Translations under genes and position numbers: made by a program
Assembly: GCA_947630475.1 (NCBI GenBank)
Contig: CANRHR010000001.1
Span: forward strand, 1 to 64,000
Source: an uncultured Clostridia bacterium
Lineage (GTDB): Bacteria > Bacillota > Clostridia > Lachnospirales > CAG-274
Length of the DNA stretch: 64,000 nt
Reading direction: 5' to 3'
Notes under the pieces: model-generated
Database searches by the model: none
What the model was told of the DNA's origin: nothing
What the model saw: only the letters and a program-made list of their open reading frames with translations
Part shown: one piece after another, positions 35,384 through 44,358 of the stretch
Layout: every line of letters starts with the position of its first letter
Position numbering within the stretch: the stretch's first letter is position 1

Positions 35384-37831
35384 CTATGCCTCCCAGTCAA
35401 CCTTAACAAGATTCTTTTGATTTTTCTTTCTTTTCTTTATTATAAATATAAAAATTATTACAACTATAATAAAAATTACAATACCGATGATAACAATGAT
35501 TTTTGTAGGAAAATGTTTTTCATTTTCAACATTATCCTGAAAATCTTCCATAGGAGGCTCGGGAACAAAATCTTCAACATTCATTACACATGGGAAAACC
35601 TGACTTTTTTGTTCCATATTTGCATCTTCATATGATACGGTTAAATCAAATTTAATTTCTCCCGGTGTATCCGGAACAACAACAAAATTTATTGAACCGC
35701 TTTTTCCGGGTTCAAAATTTCCAAGATTTTGGACTGATGTCAAAGCGGTAATATCATCACTTATTTCAGCCTTTACGTTTGACAGCTCACCTTTGCCCTT
35801 GTTTACATAATTCATAGTTATTGTCTGTTCTCCGCCGACAACAGCGGCAGAAATAGGTTCGAGGGTTATTTCGAGCTTATCGGGCTTATATACGGGTATA
35901 GATACATTTTGTGATGATGTTATCTGATTTCTTTCATTATTGTCAACATATTCATATTTAAAATTAAGAGTAAGACTTACAGAGCCGCTTTCTGCCGCAG
36001 GCAAAACCTGCATACGAACATTTTCGCTCTTTTTGCCGAGAGCATTAAGGCGTTCATAAAAATAAGTGTTTGAAGCAGAGGAAATATTTACGCCTTCTCC
36101 GGTTTCAATTGTCATAACAATATTTTCAACATATGTATCCTTGCTTGTGTTTTTAAACACAACATTAAAATCAAAATAAGAGCCGTTTGCTACGGGTACA
36201 CCTCCATAGCTGTAAGAATCCGCAATAATATTTGGCGTTATTTTTTTTATTGTTTTGTCTTCTTCTTTATCAGCTATTGTGGGAATGGTTATTTTAATGC
36301 TTTCTGTCCCTCTTTCTATTGAATCTTCGCTTTTATAATTATATTTCAGTTCACCTGTAATATTTTGAGAGGATGAGAGTTTATCGGCTGTTTTTGCTTT
36401 TATATCTATTTTTTTGCTTTCGCCAACTTTAATGTCACCTATATTTGCAGAAGCTGTTTTATCGGTAATAATAAGACCATCGCTTGCTTCCCATACTATT
36501 AATGCATTATTTATATCACACAAACCTATATTTTTTATAAGAACAGAGGTTGAAAAGCTTTTTCCGGATTCTATCGGAGAAGGAAGATCATCCGGTATAA
36601 TTTGTATAAGAGGCTCTGATTTTTTATCGTCATTTGGCTGTGACGGAACAATAAGCTTTGCGCTTTCGGAAGCCTGCACCCATTCGTTTGATGATTTATA
36701 ATTATATTTAAGTTCTGAATTTATTTCCTGTACAGGCTGTGAAAGCTTATTTTTTGCTTTAAGACGCAAAGATAAATTTTTTTGAGAATTTGGGTTTAAA
36801 GTATCAAGCTCGATTGATGTATTATCTTCCAAAAACATAAGCTCGTCTGATATTGCAAATGAGATCAGCGCTGAGCTGACAGCTGTTTCACCTATGTTTT
36901 TTACGGTAATGGGGAGTATAAATTCTTCGTTTGCTTCAACAGGTTTTTTAATTGGTTCTCTTATTATTTGTATAATCGGAGTTGCGGCTTTTTTAGTGGC
37001 TTCCATGGGTATAAAAATTTTGTCGGTATAAGTTCCGACTTCGTTTTTATTGTAATTGTAATTTACTGCAACTTCGATTTCTTCGGATGAAGATTCAATA
37101 TAATTTTCAGCCCTAAGCTTCAAGGTAAATTTAGTGCTTCCTCCGGGTTTAATATCAGGTAGCTTTTTATTGCCTATAGATTCGGCTGATGATATTGAAG
37201 AGGGCAGCGAAATTGTAATATATGGCTTTTCAATCTCTACAGCCCCTCTGTTTTTAACTATAAATAAAATTTCAAAATATTCATTTGCTTTAATAGGTTC
37301 GGTAATGTCACCTCTTGAAATTTCTATATATGGCAAAGAGTTTGTTTGACCCTGAGAATCTGTTTCATTTTGATAATCATCACTGTCGATATCAGCTTCG
37401 CTACATTCTATGATTTTTAGCATCAGCTTTTCAGAAGTTAAATTTAGGTTTTTATACCTTATTTTAAATGACATTGTATTTCCTGTTCCGGAATAAACGA
37501 TGTCTTTAAACAGTATTGTATATTCTAATTCATTTTCTCCATCGGAATTTATGCTTATACTTTCGGGATCGGGGCTTCCAAAGCTGCCGTCAACACCTAC
37601 TATGCTTATACTATTGATATCTGTAATTTCGCTGCTTTTAATTGATTTGTCTTTAATATCAATAGAAATATTGCATTTGTCGCCCATTTGCAGTCGGCTT
37701 AAAGTTACATTTACATTGTCTTTAAGGGTGTATTTGTCTATTTCCGGAGTACATATTTGCGCTGCGAAAACCCTAAAACAACTTAATGTAAAAAGAATAC
37801 ATAAAAAAATTGATACAAATTTTTTATTCAT
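35384..37831 (-). CDS. Large exported repeat protein with CARDB-like domains and C-terminal anchor
   Basis: 815 residues from ATG 37831. Signal peptide (KKFVSIFLCILFTLSCFRVFAA), an N-terminal beta domain (residues 25-150), then at least four immunoglobulin-like repeats of about 115 residues. Each repeat carries an element such as IVKNRGAVEIEKP, TVKNIGETAVSSA or LIKNIGLCDINNA, followed by LKYNYKS. A membrane segment (IIVIIGIVIFIIVVIIFIFI) and a basic tail end the protein. Repeats resemble CARDB domains. It should project from the membrane and work with the MacB-like permease and ATPase encoded on either side. The substrate or partner is unknown. Its start overlaps the ATPase stop by eight bases; AAAGGA lies upstream. 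Confidence 0.82.
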   Translation of the reverse strand: MNKKFVSIFLCILFTLSCFRVFAAQICTPEIDKYTLKDNVNVTLSRLQMGDKCNISIDIKDKSIKSSEITDINSISIVGVDGSFGSPDPESISINSDGENELEYTILFKDIVYSGTGNTMSFKIRYKNLNLTSEKLMLKIIECSEADIDSDDYQNETDSQGQTNSLPYIEISRGDITEPIKANEYFEILFIVKNRGAVEIEKPYITISLPSSISSAESIGNKKLPDIKPGGSTKFTLKLRAENYIESSSEEIEVAVNYNYNKNEVGTYTDKIFIPMEATKKAATPIIQIIREPIKKPVEANEEFILPITVKNIGETAVSSALISFAISDELMFLEDNTSIELDTLNPNSQKNLSLRLKAKNKLSQPVQEINSELKYNYKSSNEWVQASESAKLIVPSQPNDDKKSEPLIQIIPDDLPSPIESGKSFSTSVLIKNIGLCDINNALIVWEASDGLIITDKTASANIGDIKVGESKKIDIKAKTADKLSSSQNITGELKYNYKSEDSIERGTESIKITIPTIADKEEDKTIKKITPNIIADSYSYGGVPVANGSYFDFNVVFKNTSKDTYVENIVMTIETGEGVNISSASNTYFYERLNALGKKSENVRMQVLPAAESGSVSLTLNFKYEYVDNNERNQITSSQNVSIPVYKPDKLEITLEPISAAVVGGEQTITMNYVNKGKGELSNVKAEISDDITALTSVQNLGNFEPGKSGSINFVVVPDTPGEIKFDLTVSYEDANMEQKSQVFPCVMNVEDFVPEPPMEDFQDNVENEKHFPTKIIVIIGIVIFIIVVIIFIFIIKKRKKNQKNLVKVDWEA

Positions 37832-38525
37832 TTGACTTATCCTTTCTTTCATCTGATATAATTTTACCGTCTGCGATAGTTATTACCCTAGTTGCATATT
37901 TTGATAAGTTTTTTTCGTGAGTAACCAAAATTATCGTCTGATTGTATTGTTCTGCAAAGCTTTTTATCATATCCATAACCTCAAGAGTTGTTTTTGTATC
38001 TAGATTGCCTGTAGGCTCATCGGCAAAGACTATTTTTGGCTTTGTTATAAAAGCTCTGGCTATACCCACTCTTTGCTGCTGCCCGCCTGACATTTCTTTG
38101 GGATAGTGGCTTAATCTGTGTTCAAGGCCGACTGTTTTAAGCATTTCACGTGCCTGTTTTATTGCTTGTTTTTTATTTATGCCCTTAAACATAAGCGGCA
38201 GAGCTGTATTTTCCAGTGCTGTCATGGTTTCCATAAGGTTGTAGGATTGAAATATGAAGCCAAGATAACGTTGCCTGAATATAGCCAAATCCTTTTCCGA
38301 AAGCAGTGATATAGGAATTCCGCCTATAATTACTTGTCCGGAAGTTGGCTTTTCAAGCCCTGCAAGCTGATTTAGAAGTGTGCTTTTGCCGGAGCCGGAT
38401 GTTCCGAATATGCAGCAAAGTTCCCCGGGCATAATATCAAAACTTATATTATCAAGAGCAATGACAGATTCATATTTTACAGGATATTCTTTTCTTAAAT
38501 TTTGCACACGGATAATAGGCTTCAT
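37824..38525 (-). CDS. LolD/MacB-type ABC transporter ATPase
   Basis: 233 residues. Walker A GTSGSGKSTLLNQL, signature SGGQQQRVGIARAF, Walker B PKIVFADEPTGNLD and H-loop VTHEKN. ATPases of this type pair with FtsX-like permeases such as the one encoded two genes downstream. ATG 38525 follows AAAGGAAAG; a further in-frame start 24 bases upstream has no ribosome binding site. First gene of the operon. Confidence 0.95.
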   Translation of the reverse strand: MKPIIRVQNLRKEYPVKYESVIALDNISFDIMPGELCCIFGTSGSGKSTLLNQLAGLEKPTSGQVIIGGIPISLLSEKDLAIFRQRYLGFIFQSYNLMETMTALENTALPLMFKGINKKQAIKQAREMLKTVGLEHRLSHYPKEMSGGQQQRVGIARAFITKPKIVFADEPTGNLDTKTTLEVMDMIKSFAEQYNQTIILVTHEKNLSKYATRVITIADGKIISDERKDKSNE

Positions 38526-38552
38526 GATTATCTTTCCTTTAGTTTTCATTAC

Positions 38553-38570
38553 TAAAGTAATTTTACTTTA
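38553..38570. promoter_or_regulatory. Palindrome overlapping the ABC operon -10 box
   Basis: TAAAGTAA and TTACTTTA arms around TT (38553-38570). The right arm covers part of the -10 hexamer at 38567-38572, a good position for a repressor site. No cognate regulator is identified. Confidence 0.5.
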
Positions 38571-38595
38571 TAAGATTATAAAAATCAAGACTCAA
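38567..38595 (-). promoter_or_regulatory. Promoter of the ABC/CARDB operon
   Basis: On the minus strand TTGAGT (38595-38590), 17-base spacer, TATAAA (38572-38567), 40 bases before the ATPase start. Confidence 0.5.
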
Positions 38596-38630
38596 TATTT
38601 TGATTAAAAATCTTAAAAAATTTTTAAATG

Positions 38631-38828
38631 TCGAAAAAGTTCCTGCGGGACTTTTTCGAGAGAAAATAGATGTATAAACAGCTCATTCCATCGGGATTAA
38701 AAATTCCTTGAAACTCGCTGTTTTCCTCGGCGGAAGTGAATTCCGCCTGCGGATTATAAGTCTGCGACGCTTTAAGTTGCTTGTTCAAAGCAGTTTTTTT
38801 GATAGTCTGAAACTTCTGTTAGAAGTTT
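38631..38828. other. Structured intergenic element with three hairpins
   Basis: This stretch between the ABC operon and marR is richer in GC than its flanks and contains three perfect hairpins: TCGAAAAAGT/ACTTTTTCGA (38631-38659), GGCGGAA/TTCCGCC with a 5-nt loop (38729-38747), and AAACTTCT/AGAAGTTT with a GTT loop (38810-38828) followed by TTA. An open frame of about 65 residues runs through it on the minus strand but has no ribosome binding site. It could be an interspersed repeat unit, a degraded element or a small RNA. Confidence 0.45.
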
Positions 38829-38919
38829 TATACGGCATGGAAGAAATAATATTTTGGCTTTATTATCTATATAAAAATAAACAATATATTGAATATTATA
38901 ATTTTTTGTGTGTAAATTA

Positions 38920-38948
38920 TTGACATATGTATTTACAAATACTATAAT
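38920..38948 (+). promoter_or_regulatory. Consensus promoter of marR
   Basis: TTGACA (38920-38925), 17-base spacer, TATAAT (38943-38948): a perfect sigma-A promoter, 35 bases before the start codon and covered by operator-like palindromes. Confidence 0.88.
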
Positions 38949-38967
38949 AGTATTTATAAATACTATT
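38929..38967. promoter_or_regulatory. Overlapping operator palindromes at the marR promoter
   Basis: Three inverted repeats built from the same GTATTT/AAATAC unit: 38929-38942 (6-bp arms), 38938-38954 (AATACTA/TAGTATT) and a perfect 22-bp palindrome at 38946-38967. They cover the spacer, the -10 box and the start site, as expected for autorepression by the MarR protein encoded directly downstream. Confidence 0.75.
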
Positions 38968-38982
38968 ATAGGAGATGAAACT

Positions 38983-39414
38983 ATGAAATCTTACGAAAAA
39001 AAGTTTTGGGAAGCATGGGGAAGGACAAATGCATTATACAGTCTTTGGGCATCATCAAGAAATGTAAGTTATTATCAGCTTTTTGTATTGTATGCCTTAG
39101 ATGGTCAACAATATACAACTCAAAAAAAGATATGCGAATGCACAGGGCTTACAAAGCAAACTGTAAACGGTGTTGTAAGAATGCTTAAAAACAAGAGGTA
39201 TATAGAATTATCATCGGGGTGTAAAGACAAGAGAGAAAAACAGCTTACTTTGACAAACAGCGGTATAATGTATGCTAAAGAGTTATTGACTCCCCTATAT
39301 GAACTTGAACGTATGATTTTTGAATTTATGGGAGATGAACGGGTACATTGGATGATAGATTCGCTTGAACTATTTAATATTATATTTCAAAAAGAAATGG
39401 GGGACAAAATTTGA
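38983..39414 (+). CDS. MarR-family transcriptional regulator
   Basis: 143 residues, winged helix-turn-helix. YTTQKKICECTGLTKQTVNGVVRMLKNKRYIEL is the recognition helix region and DKREKQLTLTNSG the wing. It probably represses its own promoter and the MATE gene that overlaps its stop codon, with release by a ligand that the pump exports. ATG 38983 follows TAGGAGAT. Confidence 0.93.
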   Translation: MKSYEKKFWEAWGRTNALYSLWASSRNVSYYQLFVLYALDGQQYTTQKKICECTGLTKQTVNGVVRMLKNKRYIELSSGCKDKREKQLTLTNSGIMYAKELLTPLYELERMIFEFMGDERVHWMIDSLELFNIIFQKEMGDKI

Positions 39415-40709
39415 TGAATTCAAAACTCTATCATACATTTTTTTCATATGTTATACCATCTGTATTTGCTTTTGCATTATCCGGTATATATACTATAATT
39501 GACGGATTCTTTGTAGGGAACAGTGTGGGGGATATAGGTTTATCTACTATTAATATCGCATATCCTGTAGTATCATTGCTGCAAGCAGTTGGTACTGGCG
39601 TGGGCATGGGCGGAGCGGTAATGTATACACTCAAATTATCTATCGGAGAAAATGCCGAGGCAAAGAAATATCTGTACTGTACTGCGGCTGTTTTATGCGT
39701 TATGAGCCTTGTTCTTACAATTATTTTGCATATTGCCTTAAGACCAATTTTGCATATGTTGGGCGCAGTCGGAGAAATTGAAGATTTGGGCGTAAAATAT
39801 CTTAAATATATAATTATCGGCGCAATCTTTCAAATTTTTGCAACAGGAATTGTCCCTATAATACGAAATAACAATGGAGCTAATTTTGCCATGGCAATAA
39901 TGATAGCGGGTTTTGTATGTAATATTCTTTTGGATTATTTGTTTGTATGGATCTTTGGATGGAGCGTTGCTGGGGCTGCGATTGCAACAGTTATAGGTCA
40001 GGCTTTTACTGCTGTTGGAGGATTTGCTTATCTTGTATACCATAAAATTCCTTTTTTGGGGATAGAAATAAAAAATTCAGAAAAGGAAATAAAAAATATA
40101 TTGAAAATAGGTATCGCTCCGTTTGGAATATCTATCATGCCGTTGATTTCTCATTTGTTTATGAACAGATTTTCAATGCAATATGGAGGAAAAACGGCAG
40201 TTGCTGGATATGCCTGCATAGGTTATGTATTTGCTGTTGTATGCTTGCTTATACAAGGTGTAGGAGATGGCAGTCAGCCTTTGATCAGCAGATATTATAG
40301 CATGAATGATGAAATATCTGTTTCGGAAGTACAGACTTTGGCATATAGGACTGCTGCGATATTGTCTGTTGTGTGTATGGTTGTGCTTTATGCAATACGT
40401 GGTTATATCGGTTTGATTTTTGGCGCATCGAATTTGGTTATTAAAACTGTTTCAACAATACTTCCTATATTTTTGAGCGGTTATATTTTTCTTTCATTTT
40501 CTCGAATTACAACAGCAGCTTTTTATGCAACCGAAAGAATATTATATTCTTATTTTTTGGTATATGCGGAACCGATTTTTCAAATTGTTCTGCTTGCATT
40601 GTTGCCTTACCTTTGGAGACAAACAGGTGTATGGTGGTGTATGCCTTTATCACAGATAATAACGGCTATGGCTGCTTTTATACTTAAAATAATAACAAAG
40701 AAACATTAA
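39414..40709 (+). CDS. MATE-family efflux transporter
   Basis: 431 residues, 12 hydrophobic segments in two homologous halves (first: IIDGFFVGNSVGDIGLSTINIAYPV; second begins near residue 225). Exports drugs or organic cations against a Na+ or H+ gradient. The ATG overlaps the marR stop (TGATG), so the two are translationally coupled; GGGGGA is the ribosome binding site. The substrate cannot be predicted. Confidence 0.93.
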   Translation: MNSKLYHTFFSYVIPSVFAFALSGIYTIIDGFFVGNSVGDIGLSTINIAYPVVSLLQAVGTGVGMGGAVMYTLKLSIGENAEAKKYLYCTAAVLCVMSLVLTIILHIALRPILHMLGAVGEIEDLGVKYLKYIIIGAIFQIFATGIVPIIRNNNGANFAMAIMIAGFVCNILLDYLFVWIFGWSVAGAAIATVIGQAFTAVGGFAYLVYHKIPFLGIEIKNSEKEIKNILKIGIAPFGISIMPLISHLFMNRFSMQYGGKTAVAGYACIGYVFAVVCLLIQGVGDGSQPLISRYYSMNDEISVSEVQTLAYRTAAILSVVCMVVLYAIRGYIGLIFGASNLVIKTVSTILPIFLSGYIFLSFSRITTAAFYATERILYSYFLVYAEPIFQIVLLALLPYLWRQTGVWWCMPLSQIITAMAAFILKIITKKH

Positions 40710-40820
40710 TCTTTGTCAACATAATATCATGCATTTTTATTACACTGTTCTATGAGCCAAAAATATCTGCTTCAATATTTATATTTTAAATTTATATATC
40801 TGTCAAATATCAAATGAAAT

Positions 40821-40853
40821 ATCCTGCCGATAATTTTGGACAGGATTTATTTT
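40821..40853 (+). terminator. Weak terminator-like hairpin
   Basis: ATCCTG (40821-40826) with CAGGAT (40841-40846) and a TTTATTTT tail, downstream of the MATE gene. Short stem and long loop. Confidence 0.4.
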
Positions 40854-40923
40854 GCACTGTTTTTAAATATTAAGTTATATACAATAATTAAAAAAGCTGA
40901 TATTGGCTTTTTTATAAAATTAT

Positions 40924-40952
40924 TTGTTTTTATCTCTTGTTTATTATATAAT
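40924..40952 (+). promoter_or_regulatory. Promoter of the aminotransferase gene
   Basis: TTGTTT (40924-40929), 17-base spacer, TATAAT (40947-40952), about 58 bases before the start codon. Likely drives the genes that follow as well. Confidence 0.5.
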
Positions 40953-41009
40953 ATCTTTAATAAAGCGGCTTTGATTGGCTACACCATTATTATACTAGGA
41001 GGTAATAAA

Positions 41010-42212
41010 ATGATCTCAAATAAAATGAAAAAACTTATTGAGGGCAGCTCTATGATAAGGGCTATGTTTCAAGAGGGAAAAATTATGAAGCAAAGGCTTG
41101 GCGAGCAGAATGTCTTTGATTATTCTTTGGGCAATCCGTCTATAGTTCCGCCTAAGAGTGTTAAAGAAGCTATTTTGGATATAGTTGAAAACGAATCCGA
41201 AATGGAGCTTCATGGCTATATGAATAACGGAGGCTATGAGGATGTAAGAGAAATTGTAGCACAAAGCATAAATAAAAAACACCAAACGGATTTAAAAGGC
41301 AAAAACATTATTATGACAGTTGGTGCTGCCGGAGGGCTTAATATAGCTCTTAAAGCTGTTTTAAACCCCGGTGATGAGGTTATTGTTATTGCTCCTTTTT
41401 TTGGTGAATATACAAGCTATATAAGCAATTATGACGGTGTTATGGTTGTTGTAAGCCCTAATTATGAAAATTTTGGAATTAATTTAGATGAGCTTGAAAG
41501 CAAAATTACAGCAAAAACAAAGGCTGTTATTATAAATTCTCCAAATAATCCGTCCGGTGCTGTTTACAGTGAGTCCGATATTATAAGTCTTTCGGAAATA
41601 CTTTCCAAAAAACAGGAACAGTATAATTCGATTATTTATATTATTTCCGATGAGCCGTACAGGGAAATTATTTTTGGTGGTGCAAAAGTGCCTTATTTAA
41701 CCAAATATTACAAAAATACTATTGTAGGTTATTCATTCAGCAAGACTCTTTCACTTCCGGGAGAAAGAATAGGTTATCTTGCCGTTTCAAGTGAGGCTGA
41801 CGGATTTGATGAGCTTATTGGAGCGCTTGAGGTAGCAAATAGAATTTTGGGATTTGTCAATGCTCCGTCTTTAATGCAGAAAGTTGTTTCAAAATGTATA
41901 GACGATACTTCGGATTTGGCGGTTTATGAAGAAAATAAAAATATACTTTACAACGCCCTTACAAAATATGGATATAATTGTGTTGAGCCTAAAGGAACAT
42001 TCTATATGCTTCCAAAATGTTTTATAGATGATGACAAAAAATTCTGTGATGATGCAAAAGAGTTTGGGCTTGTTATTGTGCCGGGTTCGGCTTTTTGCTG
42101 CCCGGGATATTTTAGGATTGCTTATTGCGTGGATAAGCAAACTGTGATTAACTCATTGGAAAGCTTTAGAAAACTTGCTCAAAAATATGGCATCAATCCT
42201 ATAGAGGAATAA
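41010..42212 (+). CDS. PLP-dependent aminotransferase, class I/II
   Basis: 400 residues. Fold-type I aminotransferase of the aspartate aminotransferase superfamily. Pyridoxal phosphate lysine in GYSFSKTLSLPGERIGYL; INSPNNPSGAVYSESD and IISDEPYREI are cofactor-contact blocks. The amino donor cannot be told. I used ATG 41010, preceded by AGGAGGTAATAAA; a longer in-frame stretch upstream is hydrophobic AT-rich leader and contains the promoter. Confidence 0.92.
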   Translation: MISNKMKKLIEGSSMIRAMFQEGKIMKQRLGEQNVFDYSLGNPSIVPPKSVKEAILDIVENESEMELHGYMNNGGYEDVREIVAQSINKKHQTDLKGKNIIMTVGAAGGLNIALKAVLNPGDEVIVIAPFFGEYTSYISNYDGVMVVVSPNYENFGINLDELESKITAKTKAVIINSPNNPSGAVYSESDIISLSEILSKKQEQYNSIIYIISDEPYREIIFGGAKVPYLTKYYKNTIVGYSFSKTLSLPGERIGYLAVSSEADGFDELIGALEVANRILGFVNAPSLMQKVVSKCIDDTSDLAVYEENKNILYNALTKYGYNCVEPKGTFYMLPKCFIDDDKKFCDDAKEFGLVIVPGSAFCCPGYFRIAYCVDKQTVINSLESFRKLAQKYGINPIEE

Positions 42213-42215
42213 TCA

Positions 42216-42980
42216 ATGAATGAATCTATAAGTGTGATAAAAGAAAAATACAATCAATGCAGCATTAATGAAATAGCTGATTTTATAAACAGGTATAAAT
42301 CTGATCCAAGAAAAGGTGTTAAGGATTTAATAAAAAATGCTGAAAATAAAATTATAAAACATAACAATGAGCTTGTCAGGCTTGATAAAATGCTTTGTTA
42401 TGAAAAAAAATATTATTTAAAAGGCTTTTCTCTTATAGCGGGCATTGACGAAGTCGGAAGAGGCCCTTTAGCAGGCCCTGTTGTGGCTGCGGCTGTTATT
42501 TTGCCGGAAGGAACTTTAATAGAAGGAATTAACGATTCAAAAAAGCTTACGGCAAAAAAAAGGCAGCAGCTTTTTGATGTAATATCCGAAAAAGCTGTTT
42601 CAATAGGAATAGGCCTTGAAACAAATTATGTTATAGATGAAATAAATATACTTAATGCTACATACAGCGCAATGAAAAAGGCAATTTCAAATCTTAATGT
42701 AAAAGCTGATTTCATTCTTGTTGACGGCAGTGCTGTACCGGGGCTTGAAACAGAGCAGGAGGCTATAATAAAAGGTGACGAAAAAAGCATTTCCATTGCT
42801 GCCGCAAGTATAATAGCAAAAGTGACAAGGGATAAAATGATGGAAGATTATCACATCAAATATCCTGATTATAATTTTAAAAGCAATAAAGGCTATGGAA
42901 GTGCCTCTCATATAGAAGCCATTAAAAAAAATGGGCTTTGTCCTATTCACAGAAAAAGTTTTACAAAGAATTTTATTTAA
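42216..42980 (+). CDS. rnhB: Ribonuclease HII
   Basis: 254 residues. Cleaves RNA in RNA-DNA hybrids and removes single ribonucleotides from DNA. Catalytic block SLIAGIDEVGRGPLAGPVV and later FILVDGSAVPG and KSISIAAASIIAKVTRD. An N-terminal extension of about 70 residues is as in other Firmicutes RnhB. Three bases after the aminotransferase stop. Confidence 0.95.
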   Translation: MNESISVIKEKYNQCSINEIADFINRYKSDPRKGVKDLIKNAENKIIKHNNELVRLDKMLCYEKKYYLKGFSLIAGIDEVGRGPLAGPVVAAAVILPEGTLIEGINDSKKLTAKKRQQLFDVISEKAVSIGIGLETNYVIDEINILNATYSAMKKAISNLNVKADFILVDGSAVPGLETEQEAIIKGDEKSISIAAASIIAKVTRDKMMEDYHIKYPDYNFKSNKGYGSASHIEAIKKNGLCPIHRKSFTKNFI

Positions 42981-42995
42981 AAAGGATTGACGCTT

Positions 42996-44321
42996 ATGCA
43001 AATTCCGTTTAATGAAATATATTTTAATAACGCCGCTTCATTTGTTACAGCTTATAAAAAAATAAATGAGCTTGTAAAAGGTGATAAATTTATGGCTGAA
43101 ATTGTCGATATAAAAGCTGAAACAATTACTCTTAGGCTTAACGATAATTCTACAATAGAAGCAAAAAGCCTTGTTTTGCCTGAAGCAAAAATAGGTGAGA
43201 GAGTTGTTTTTGCCGTTAAAGAAAATTCTGATTCGGTTATAGAGCTTGAATTTGTTAAGGATTCTCAATCCGAAATAAGCGATAACTTTGCAAAAAGTAT
43301 TTTAAGTAAATTTGAAATGCCTATAAATCGTGAAAATTGTCAGATCATAAAATTTCTGATTGATAATAATATTGAGCTTAACAAAGAAAATGTTAATAAA
43401 GCCATGTTTTTTAAATACAGCGATGACAGCATATCATCTGATAAACTTTTGTTTTTGCTTGAAGAAAATATACCTGCCGATAAAAATACAATATCGGTTT
43501 TAAATGACATTATAAGTAAAAATACATCTGTAAAAACCGCCATTCTTTCACTTTGCGAACACCTTGTTTCGATAAAAGATACCCCTTTGGGAGAAAAGCT
43601 TTTTAAGCTTTTGGATATAGATAAAGATTTTTTTGATATTAAAGGCAATATAAAAAATTTTGGTTTAAACACAGAAAAAAAAGAAGAAGCTATATCTAAA
43701 AAGCTTTTCAATGAAATTTCGGATAAGCTTTTTATAAAGATTAAATTGCATAATCCCGAAGAAAATTTAAGAAAAACCCCCGAAAAGCTTCGCAATATAT
43801 ATGAGTTTGCTCTCAAAGGCAGTCAACTTTCACAAGGCACTGACGAGTCATTGACAAAATTATTTGACAATATTAAAAAAGATTTAGAGTTTGCAAGTCA
43901 TATAAGTGAATTTAAAGATTATATTCAAATTCCGTTCAGCTTTGGCGAAACTGCAAAAAATCAATGCGAGCTTTATGTTTTTAAAAATCCAAAAGGTTCA
44001 AAGACAGATGCTGAAAGGGCATCCATGCTTTTAGGGCTCGATACGGCATTTTTGGGAAGAATTGAAATATATATAAACAAAAGCCTTAAAAATTTAAGCA
44101 TACAGATAAAATCAGATAAAACAGAATCTCTTTCGATGTTAAAAAAGGGATTTCCAAGGCTTGAATCTATGCTTAAATCAAAGGGCTACAGCATAAGCAC
44201 GGTAAGCTTTAAGAGCATAGACGAACCTTTTGATGTAACAATGAAAACTGATGAGCAAAAAATATCAGATAATAATGGAAATATAAACAAGAAAAGATTT
44301 TCTTTTGATATGAGAATATGA
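42996..44321 (+). CDS. FliK-like protein (YlqG-like)
   Basis: 441 residues. The N-terminal 90 residues form a small beta domain (FMAEIVDIKAETITLRLNDN). The middle is charged and helical. The C-terminal 120 residues (ERASMLLGLDTAFLGRIEIYI and LKKGFPRLESMLKSKGYSIS) look like the flagellar hook-length control (FliK) C-terminal domain. The gene order rnhB, this gene, flhX matches Bacillus rnhB-ylqG-ylqH. There are no flagellar structural genes in the window, so whether it serves a secretion apparatus is unknown. Confidence 0.65.
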   Translation: MQIPFNEIYFNNAASFVTAYKKINELVKGDKFMAEIVDIKAETITLRLNDNSTIEAKSLVLPEAKIGERVVFAVKENSDSVIELEFVKDSQSEISDNFAKSILSKFEMPINRENCQIIKFLIDNNIELNKENVNKAMFFKYSDDSISSDKLLFLLEENIPADKNTISVLNDIISKNTSVKTAILSLCEHLVSIKDTPLGEKLFKLLDIDKDFFDIKGNIKNFGLNTEKKEEAISKKLFNEISDKLFIKIKLHNPEENLRKTPEKLRNIYEFALKGSQLSQGTDESLTKLFDNIKKDLEFASHISEFKDYIQIPFSFGETAKNQCELYVFKNPKGSKTDAERASMLLGLDTAFLGRIEIYINKSLKNLSIQIKSDKTESLSMLKKGFPRLESMLKSKGYSISTVSFKSIDEPFDVTMKTDEQKISDNNGNINKKRFSFDMRI

Positions 44322-44358
44322 TATAATATTTAATGATATTTTGATTGGAATGGTATAA

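Noticed and set aside
38632-38826. Minus-strand frame of about 65 residues through the structured element
   Set aside because: No start signal, and the bases are better explained by perfect hairpins; it may be a chance frame in a repeat.
40836-41009. N-terminal extension of the aminotransferase
   Set aside because: The extension contains the promoter hexamers and a T-rich leader; AGGAGG directly before ATG 41010 defines the start.
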